A DNA stretch of 64,000 nt. It comes from Lactococcus termiticola. GTDB lineage: Bacteria; Bacillota; Bacilli; Lactobacillales; Streptococcaceae. The stretch lies in NCBI RefSeq assembly GCF_003116835.1, contig NZ_BFFO01000007.1, positions 50,089 through 114,088 on the forward strand. The letters run 5' to 3'. Made by a program: the position numbers and the translations under genes. Within the stretch, counting starts at the first letter, position 1. Each line of letters begins with the position of its first letter. Below the pieces are notes generated by a model that saw only the letters and a list, made by a program, of their open reading frames with translations, did not search any database and was not told the DNA's origin. Positions 57,795-64,000 of this stretch are shown one piece after another.

Positions 57795-59843
57795 TTATTT
57801 ATTTGCTGAAAGTGCGTAGAAGTTTACGCCTTCATATTTCCAACCGCGTTGGCTAGAAAGGACATTGCGTTCGTTTGAGTCAGCAGTAACCAAGTGGGCA
57901 CCGATGCCTGCAGCTGGGTTAAAGAGACGGAAGACTGGCTTAGCTGTGTTAGAAGCTGAGTAGAAGGTCACGCCTTCGTCCTTCCATCCGATAGACTTCA
58001 ATGTACGGATTTCGTTTGAGTCTTTAGAGTAAATGTGTTCACCAGATTTTGGATTGTAAACACGGTGGATGCCTGTTGATGACTTCGCTGGTTCAGTGAA
58101 GGCAGTTCCTTCTTGTTTCCAGTCTGAAGAGATTTTTGGAAGGCTGTTGTACTCGTACTTGTCCGTTGAAAGCAAGTGTTCTTTATTTTTCTTATTATAA
58201 AGACGGTAGACAGTGACATTTTTTGGTTCCGCTGGCTTGCTTGGTGTGCTTGGCTTACTTGGTGTGCTTGGTGTAGTAGGATTAGGCACAGTGATCGTTG
58301 ACACGTCAGAGACATTGCCATGTGTATCTGTAGAGGTAACCATAAGGACATCGCCAGCCTTCACATTTGAAAGGCTAACCGTCTGCAGGCTTGTTGGCAA
58401 TGAGGCTTGAGCGTTGACTTTGATTGTACCTGGTTCAACTGTTGTCGAAACAACTTCACCTGTACGTTTATCAGTAACCGTTACAGTAGACATGTTTTCG
58501 GCTGTGACATCAAGCTTGCTTGTGCTTGCATTTTTCAAGACAGGCTTCACAGGTTTGATGATATCGGCGAAGTTAATGGTTTGTGTGTTCTTACCAAGGT
58601 CTTCAAAGATATTCAGGTTTCCGACATTGGTAGAACCAAATTGACCTGTAATTTTAGCAGTGTAGCCGTTTGGTGCGTATTGTTCAAACCATGACTGCTC
58701 TGTATCCATCTTCACTGGGAATTCTACTGATGCTGACTTGAGGAGGCTGAGGTCACCAACAGTTGCAAGCAATGAAGTCAGGTTAGGCAGTTGTGCCTTA
58801 ATCTTATCAACCGTGCCATTGATGGTGTTCTTCACAGGTGCGATGATACCGTTCAGGCCAGTGTTAATTGGTGCAGCAACCCAATCGGAAATGCTTCCGT
58901 TTGGAATACCCAACTGAGTCCCATCAATACCCCATTGAGAAAGCATGTTGTTGATGTTGGTAGTGTCTAAACCAGGGATAGAAACCGCCACCTTGATTTG
59001 GAATGCATTAACTGCATCTTCAATATTTTGAAGGATGCCACCCACCACATTGCTGATAAATTGAGCACTGGTGTTATCAAACTTGGCGTTCAGAATCGTA
59101 CCATTACTTGTCGTTGTGATGTTAGACGTGCTCTGTGCATTCCCAAGGTTTTCAAGTTGTTGCAGCTTAATCAAGGCCTGATACACTTCAGAGACATTGA
59201 CTGAAATGCTGATTTTCAGGGTGGAGAGATCAATTTTAGGAATTTGTGGGGCACCCACTACACCCAAGCCACTGTTAGCTGTATTGATGAGGTTATTGAT
59301 ATTGGTAATCGTCCCGTTGATGCTAGATAGAATGTCTTTGACACCAGGAATTGCATTCAGAATTGGATTGTTCAACAAGTCGCTCAATGAGACAGAAATC
59401 CCATTGTCTGCATATTGTTGAAGCAACTTGATGACCTGGTCATTAGCCATATTCAAAAGCTGTGCAAGCAGAGGGCCGATGGTAGGGATGTTAAAAAGAT
59501 TCCAGTCTGAGGTAATCTTAACATTGGCCTTGCCTGTCGCTGTCAAATAACCTGCTAATTCTTGAGGAATTTGGATTTGTGCTGTCGTCAAACTCGCAAG
59601 ACCCAGTTGAAGGCTTGCAAGTGTTGAGTTAGCAACTGTAAATGTTCCCGTTTGTGCACCTGGTGCTGAGATAATATTTGGTAAAGTGGTGTTCAAAGAA
59701 GTCTTTGAGTTTACCGTCGCACCAAGTACAGATGCTTGTGCCGTGATTGTTGTAGCGTTCATCACTGGCAAGGCAAGACTGGTGCCTCCAATGAGTCCAG
59801 CAGAAAGCAGGGCAGCTCCCGTTGTCCGCTTGATTGTTTTCAT
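57795..59843 (-). CDS. Large secreted protein with C-terminal DUF5648 module, N-terminal function unknown
   Basis: 682 aa. Signal peptide (about 1-37, ending AQA), a long Leu/Ile/Asn-rich region (about 40-430) without Cys and with few charges, a beta-type domain (about 435-520, VTVTDKRTGEVVSTTVEPGT) like Ig-like bacterial domains, a Pro/Thr/Ser linker (TPSTPSKPSTPSKP) and the DUF5648 module (about 549-682). The composition suggests an adhesin or surface polymer-binding protein; no enzyme motif is seen. GGAGAC precedes the ATG. Confidence 0.75.
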   Translation of the reverse strand: MKTIKRTTGAALLSAGLIGGTSLALPVMNATTITAQASVLGATVNSKTSLNTTLPNIISAPGAQTGTFTVANSTLASLQLGLASLTTAQIQIPQELAGYLTATGKANVKITSDWNLFNIPTIGPLLAQLLNMANDQVIKLLQQYADNGISVSLSDLLNNPILNAIPGVKDILSSINGTITNINNLINTANSGLGVVGAPQIPKIDLSTLKISISVNVSEVYQALIKLQQLENLGNAQSTSNITTTSNGTILNAKFDNTSAQFISNVVGGILQNIEDAVNAFQIKVAVSIPGLDTTNINNMLSQWGIDGTQLGIPNGSISDWVAAPINTGLNGIIAPVKNTINGTVDKIKAQLPNLTSLLATVGDLSLLKSASVEFPVKMDTEQSWFEQYAPNGYTAKITGQFGSTNVGNLNIFEDLGKNTQTINFADIIKPVKPVLKNASTSKLDVTAENMSTVTVTDKRTGEVVSTTVEPGTIKVNAQASLPTSLQTVSLSNVKAGDVLMVTSTDTHGNVSDVSTITVPNPTTPSTPSKPSTPSKPAEPKNVTVYRLYNKKNKEHLLSTDKYEYNSLPKISSDWKQEGTAFTEPAKSSTGIHRVYNPKSGEHIYSKDSNEIRTLKSIGWKDEGVTFYSASNTAKPVFRLFNPAAGIGAHLVTADSNERNVLSSQRGWKYEGVNFYALSANK

Positions 59844-59962
59844 GTCCTAGTCTCCTTTTTTAATAGAGCAGATAATTTAATATTACAATTTCATTATAAC
59901 CTAAATGCAAAAAATGTCAAGCTAAATTTCAAGATAATTTAATGGCGTTTCTAAAACAAAAC

Positions 59963-59985
59963 AAAAAAAGAGGCTTTCCCTCTTT
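59963..59985 (-). terminator. Terminator after ahpF
   Basis: AAAGAGG/CCTCTTT hairpin with TTTT on the minus strand. Confidence 0.85.
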
Positions 59986-60001
59986 ATCATTAGCCTTTAG
60001 A

Positions 60002-61531
60002 CTAGTTCCGAATCATATAATCAAAAGCAGATAGAGCCGCTGTCGCTCCCGACCCCATCGAGATGATAATCTGCTTGTAGGTCTGGTCTGTCACGTCACC
60101 AGCCGCAAAGATACCGTCGACATTTGTCTGCCCATTCTTATCTACAACAATCTCACCTCGAGCATTCAGCTCAACGGCAGTGTCTTTAAGCCATTCTGTG
60201 TTTGGCACCAGGCCGATCTGGATGAAGACACCGGCCAGGTCAAGATGCTTGATTTCTCCGCTCTCACGCTCTTCATAGTCAAGGCCAGTGACCTTGTCTG
60301 TTCCTAAAATTTCTTTTGTTGCAACGCTTGTTAAAATTGTAACGTTCTGCAAACTCTTGACCTTCTCAATCAGGACCTTATCAGCCTTGAGCTCATCCAT
60401 AAATTCAAGGACGGTCACATGGCGGACGACACCAGCCAGGTCAATTGCGGCCTCAATTCCTGAGTTCCCACCACCGACAACAGCGACGTCCTTACCAGCA
60501 AAGAGGGGGCCGTCACAGTGCGGGCAATAGGCCACACCCTTGGTCTTGAACTCCTGCTCGCCTGGCACGCCAATGTCACGCCAGTGGGCACCGGTCGCAA
60601 GAATCAAGGCCTTGGTCTTGAGTACAGCTCCATTTTCGAGCGTGACTTCGACCTGCTCCTTCTTCTCGACATTGATGGCCCTCTGTGTGTTCATCAGGTC
60701 CACATCGTACTGCTTGACGTGGTTTTCAAGCTGGGCTCCCAGCTGGACACCCTCGATATAAGGCGTTCCAATCAGGTTTTCAATGCCGAGGGTCTCCAGA
60801 GGCTGACCCCCAAAGCGTTCAGCAAGGAGGCCGGTCCGGATACCTTTGCGGGCAGCATAGATAGAGGCTGCAGCCCCTGCAGGACCACCACCGATGACCA
60901 GGACATCGTATTCTTTGCCTTCAAATTCAGAAGCATCCGCCCCGCCGAGGATCTTGTTGAGGAGTTCTTCAAGATTGGTCCGTCCGCTGGCCCATTCTTC
61001 ATTATTATGGAAAACGGTAGGAACAGCCATGATGCCCTTGGCTTCTACTTCTGCTTGATTCATACCGCCTTCAATCATGGTATGGCTGACATTTGGATTG
61101 AGCACAGTCATGACGTTAAAGGCCTGGACGACGTCTGGACAGTTGTGGCAAGTCAAGCTGACATAGGTCTCAAAGTGGAGGGGCTTGTCAATCTTCTTGA
61201 TACGTTCAATGAGTTCAGGCTCAACAACAGGTGGACGGCCTGAAACTTGGACCAGGGCCAATACCAGTGAATTAACCTCATGACCGAGGGGGAGACCTGC
61301 CATGAGCAAGCCTGAAACCACACCTTCTCGGGCGATTTCAAAGGCGTTTTTACGGCTTAGACTTGCTTCAATCACTGTGATCTTGTCAGAAAGACTGGCC
61401 AGCTCTGTCACAAAGTCTTTAATTTTTTGGCCATTTTCAGAATCATCCACATCGTACTTCAAGACGATAGGATTTTCGAGCAACTCAAGATAAGGCTTGA
61501 GCTGATTGCGGAGTTCTTCATTGATAATCAT
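60002..61531 (-). CDS. ahpF: Alkyl hydroperoxide reductase subunit F
   Basis: 509 aa flavoprotein that reduces AhpC with NADH. The N-terminal double-thioredoxin part has CHNCPD, the C-terminal TrxB-like part [19 protein letters not shown] and the CPHCDG redox pair; [10 protein letters not shown] closes FAD binding. AGAGGT precedes the ATG; ahpC ends 54 bases upstream, so they are one operon. Confidence 0.96.
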   Translation of the reverse strand: MIINEELRNQLKPYLELLENPIVLKYDVDDSENGQKIKDFVTELASLSDKITVIEASLSRKNAFEIAREGVVSGLLMAGLPLGHEVNSLVLALVQVSGRPPVVEPELIERIKKIDKPLHFETYVSLTCHNCPDVVQAFNVMTVLNPNVSHTMIEGGMNQAEVEAKGIMAVPTVFHNNEEWASGRTNLEELLNKILGGADASEFEGKEYDVLVIGGGPAGAAASIYAARKGIRTGLLAERFGGQPLETLGIENLIGTPYIEGVQLGAQLENHVKQYDVDLMNTQRAINVEKKEQVEVTLENGAVLKTKALILATGAHWRDIGVPGEQEFKTKGVAYCPHCDGPLFAGKDVAVVGGGNSGIEAAIDLAGVVRHVTVLEFMDELKADKVLIEKVKSLQNVTILTSVATKEILGTDKVTGLDYEERESGEIKHLDLAGVFIQIGLVPNTEWLKDTAVELNARGEIVVDKNGQTNVDGIFAAGDVTDQTYKQIIISMGSGATAALSAFDYMIRN

Positions 61532-61585
61532 ATTTTACCTCTTATATAGAAAAAGTGAGCTTGCACTCACCTTATTCATCATGTT

Positions 61586-62149
61586 TTAGATTTTGCCGAC
61601 AAGGTCAATCCCTGTAGTCAAGGTCTCACCAGATTCTTTCCATTTGGCTGGGCAGACTTCACCTGGATGGCTGCGAACATATTGAGCCGCCTTGAGCTTG
61701 TCAATCAGCTGGCTAGCATCACGCCCGATACCATCAGCAGTGATTTCTACGGCTTGGATGATGCCGTCTGGGTCGATGATGAAGGTGCCGCGTTGTGCGA
61801 GGCCAGATTCCTCATCGAGGACATCAAAGTTGCGTGAAATCTTTTGTGAAGGGTCAGCAAGCATGGTGTATGTGATTTTAGAAATCGCATCACTGTGTTC
61901 ATGCCAAGCTGCGTGGACAAAGTGTGTATCTGTAGAAGCTGAGAAGACTTTCACACCCAAATCTTTCAATGTGGCGTGTTGTTCTTCCAAGTCTTCGAGT
62001 TCTGTAGGGCAGACAAATGAGAAGTCTGCTGGGTAGAAGCAAAGGACGCTCCAATTTCCCATAAAGTCTTGGTCTGAGACCGTTATAAATTCACCATTCA
62101 GATAAGCATCTGTCTGGAATTCTTCGATTTTTTTTCCAACGAGTGACAT
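61586..62149 (-). CDS. ahpC: Alkyl hydroperoxide reductase subunit C (peroxiredoxin)
   Basis: 187 aa 2-Cys peroxiredoxin. The peroxidatic Cys is in [12 protein letters not shown] and the resolving Cys in [14 protein letters not shown] precedes the ATG; the promoter reads TCGACA, 17 bases, TAAAAT. It removes peroxides, which catalase-free lactic acid bacteria make in air. Codon choice looks biased as in highly expressed genes. Confidence 0.97.
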   Translation of the reverse strand: MSLVGKKIEEFQTDAYLNGEFITVSDQDFMGNWSVLCFYPADFSFVCPTELEDLEEQHATLKDLGVKVFSASTDTHFVHAAWHEHSDAISKITYTMLADPSQKISRNFDVLDEESGLAQRGTFIIDPDGIIQAVEITADGIGRDASQLIDKLKAAQYVRSHPGEVCPAKWKESGETLTTGIDLVGKI

Positions 62150-62287
62150 AGGGTTACCTCCAATTAGTAATATCTTAATTTTATCAAATCTTTGTGAACT
62201 TGTCGAACAATAGGATTCTAAGGGATTGGGATAAGTTTAGAAAGCTTTTGTTTTGAATGATTTACATAATTTTATTTGTAAATTATA

Positions 62288-62314
62288 AGAAAAGTAAGCC
62301 GAAACTTACTTTCC
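62288..62314 (-). terminator. Terminator after the serine-rich-repeat gene
   Basis: GAAAGTAAG pairs with CTTACTTTTC around TTTCGG on the minus strand, about 30 bases past the stop. Confidence 0.75.
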
Positions 62315-62344
62315 TCATTTTGTTCTCCTTCTTCTTAATAGAGA

Positions 62345-64000
62345 CTAGGACTTGTCTTGACTGCTGTCATCTCCTTTTTTCTTCCGGCGCTTCGCAAGGC
62401 CAAAGATGGAGAAGAGACCGGCGGCGATGCCTGCTTCTGCGAGTGTATTTTCCTCGATTTTGACCCCATCGCCATGTCGCTTGTGGTCCTGCTTTGCTTT
62501 CTTTTCAGGGGTCTGGCCGATGAGGTTCGGGCTTGGCGGACTGTCTGTCGTTGAAGCTTCTGAGCCTGTTGCAGAACTTTCTGAAGAGATTGGACTTGTT
62601 GCTTCTTCTGTTGCTGTTGTGGTAGATTCACCAGCTGATGAAGCTGGGCTAGCCGTAGCGGTTTGACGGTCCAGAGCTTGACGGCCAGCGATGGAGCCTA
62701 CTTCTGGGAGGATGTGGTCGTCCTTTTGCTGGTCGTTTGGCCTGCTGGCTGCTGGACTGCTGCTGCCACTAGACTCGCTTGTCCTTGTGCTGGTCGTCTG
62801 GCTCTGCTTGTTGCTGGAGCTTTGACTATTGCTTTCAGTCTGGCTTTGGCTAGTGGTGTTACTACTGCTCTGGGTCTGACTTTCAGAGTTTGAGGTGGAC
62901 TGGCTGATAGATTGGCTCGGAGCGATTGAGTTGGATGTTGAACGCGACTCACTCAGGGAACTACTTGTGGAGTCGGAAGCTGATTCAGATTCACTCAGAG
63001 ACGTACTAGACGATTCAGATTCAGAAATTGAGCTAGAGGTCGATTCTGATAGTGAGCTTGATGCTGATTCAGACTCACTTAATGAGCTACTGCTAGACTC
63101 AGATGCTGATGTAGACTCACTCAGAGAACTGCTCGCTGACTCGGATGTTGATGTTGATTCCGATACAGAACTTGAGGATGATTCGCTCAGAGATTCTTGC
63201 GTAGACTCGGATTCTGAGATGGAGTCTGAGAGCGAACTTGACTCACTCAGAGATTCCTTCGTAGACTCAGAGACGGAGCTCGATTCGCTCAAAGATTCTT
63301 GCCTAGACTCTGATTCGGAGATAGAGCCTGAGATGGAGCTGGACTCACTCAAGGATTCTTTCGTAGACTCAGATTCGGAGATAGAGCCTGAGACGGAGCT
63401 GGATTCGCTAAGAGATTCCTTCATAGACTCAGATTCGGAGAGGGAGCCTGAGACGGAGCTGGATTCACTCAAAGATTCTTGCCTAGACTCGGATTCAGAG
63501 ATAGAGCCTGAAAGGGAACGCGATTCGCTCAAGGATTCTTGCGTAGATTCAGATTCTGAGATGGAACCTGAGACGGAGCTCGATTCGCTCAGAGATTCTC
63601 TCGTCGATTCAGATGCTGAAATGGAACCTGAGACGGAGCTGGACTCACTCAAGGATTCCTTCGTTGACTCAGACTCGGAAATGGAACCTGAAACGGAGCT
63701 GGATGCACTCAACGATTCTCTCGTCGACTCAGATTCTGAGATGGACCCGGAGACGGAACTCGACTCGCTCAGAGATTCCTTCGTTGACTCAGATTCGGAG
63801 ATAGAACCTGAAACGGAGCTGGACTCACTCAAGGATTCCTTCGTTGACTCAGACTCGGAAATGGAACCTGAAACGGAGCTGGATGCACTCAACGATTCTC
63901 TCGTCGACTCAGATTCTGAGATGGACCCGGAGACGGAACTCGACTCGCTCAGAGATTCCTTCGTTGACTCAGATTCGGAGATAGAACCTGAAACGGAGCT
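62345..64000 (-). CDS. Serine-rich-repeat surface protein, C-terminal part (runs off right edge)
   Basis: 552 codons with no real start in the window; the Met inside the repeats is not the start. About 390 residues are Ser/Glu repeats of 20 aa ([20 protein letters not shown] type), then irregular Ser/Thr/Gln sequence, an Ala/Ser/Thr-rich region and a C-terminus with LPEVGSIAG, later LAEAGIAAG, a short hydrophobic stretch and AKRRKKK. Such proteins are usually glycosylated adhesins exported by an accessory Sec system, which is not in the window. The sorting signal is not a clean LPxTG. Confidence 0.88.
   Translation of the reverse strand, partial: SSVSGSISESESTKESLSESSSVSGSISESESTRESLSASSSVSGSISESESTKESLSESSSVSGSISESESTKESLSESSSVSGSISESESTRESLSASSSVSGSISESESTKESLSESSSVSGSISASESTRESLSESSSVSGSISESESTQESLSESRSLSGSISESESRQESLSESSSVSGSLSESESMKESLSESSSVSGSISESESTKESLSESSSISGSISESESRQESLSESSSVSESTKESLSESSSLSDSISESESTQESLSESSSSSVSESTSTSESASSSLSESTSASESSSSSLSESESASSSLSESTSSSISESESSSTSLSESESASDSTSSSLSESRSTSNSIAPSQSISQSTSNSESQTQSSSNTTSQSQTESNSQSSSNKQSQTTSTRTSESSGSSSPAASRPNDQQKDDHILPEVGSIAGRQALDRQTATASPASSAGESTTTATEEATSPISSESSATGSEASTTDSPPSPNLIGQTPEKKAKQDHKRHGDGVKIEENTLAEAGIAAGLFSIFGLAKRRKKKGDDSSQDKS
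63180..64000. repeat. 60-bp coding repeats with a perfect 180-bp duplication
   Basis: In-frame 60-bp units encode 20-residue Ser/Glu repeats. At a higher level 63641-63820 and 63821-64000 are identical over all 180 bases, while earlier units differ at many third positions, so this tandem copy is recent. It may continue past the edge. Confidence 0.9.

Noticed and set aside
60518..61243. 241-codon open frame opposite ahpF
   Set aside because: It is the antisense of a clear flavoprotein gene, has no ribosome site and its translation has no recognisable fold.
62300..62335. Eleven-codon ORF (MRKVSFGLLFL) with AAGGAG after the serine-rich-repeat gene
   Set aside because: It overlaps the terminator hairpin, so the pattern is most likely chance.
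63800..63892. Met inside the serine repeats as start of the surface protein
   Set aside because: The frame stays open to the window edge and a signal peptide is missing, so the true start is outside.
63180..64000. Regular 60-bp spacing suggestive of a CRISPR array
   Set aside because: Repeats are in frame, encode Ser/Glu repeats and have no unrelated spacers.

Overview
The window looks like chromosome from a lactic acid bacterium of the Streptococcaceae, closest in gene order and content to Lactococcus. Pointers are the class 1B dihydroorotate dehydrogenase pair pyrK/pyrDb under PyrR attenuation, purD/purE/purK genes with PurR boxes, the divergent ccpA/pepQ pair, mapZ-rlmL-rnpB-gpsB as in streptococci and lactococci, a dltX-dltABCD operon, menG and a GH73 glucosaminidase. 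The bases look richer in G+C (around half, judged by eye) than common dairy lactococci, so a less familiar species is likely. No prophage, insertion sequence or CRISPR array was seen.

Layout. 1-14.3 kb, all leftward: start of rnr, purK, the dlt teichoic-acid D-alanylation operon, two DUF915 hydrolases, purE, a LURP-one-like gene, purD, glycerate kinase, xseB/xseA, two small membrane proteins and folD. 14.3-21 kb: CLC transporter, ferredoxin-NADP reductase-like flavoprotein, ccpA divergent from pepQ, an APC permease. 21-28.5 kb: a cell-division and RNA block (mapZ, rlmL, rnpB, gpsB, holA, ftsK). 28.6-33.6 kb: a PTS transporter with a MalY-type C-S lyase and an RpiR regulator, then a HAD phosphatase. 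33.6-35.5 kb: a decayed patch with a RelE relic, a secreted-protein pseudogene, tandem hairpin repeats and tRNA-Arg. 35.5-43.1 kb: oxidoreductase, udk, pta, menG, leuS, prs. 43.2-55.5 kb: secreted 5'-nucleotidase, carB, a GH73/NusG-II/Gx-transporter/rsmG operon and the pyr operon. 55.5-64 kb: endoglycoceramidase-like GH5, a large secreted protein, ahpC/ahpF and the C-terminal part of a serine-rich-repeat surface protein that leaves the window.

How it fits together. Purine genes (purD, purE, purK, folD) and pyrimidine genes (carB, pyrK-pyrDb-pyrF, udk), with prs supplying PRPP, make this a nucleotide-synthesis neighbourhood. PurR-type boxes are visible at purD and purK, and PyrR attenuators at carB and pyrK. 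CcpA is encoded here, and cre-like sites lie at its own promoter, the PTS operon and the GH5 gene. Four secreted proteins carry the same three-part DUF5648 module.

The less ordinary signals are: (1) a four-copy family of structured intergenic elements with an outer stem and two inner hairpins that keep pairing while changing sequence; (2) seven genes whose -10 box lies exactly six bases before the ATG with no room for a Shine-Dalgarno site, suggesting leaderless mRNAs; (3) a purDEK set split by dlt, with the same two-PurBox promoter layout at both halves; (4) a terminator-like hairpin inside the dlt leader; (5) tandem 96/97-bp hairpin units with compensatory changes abutting tRNA-Arg. Everything is read by eye, without database searches.
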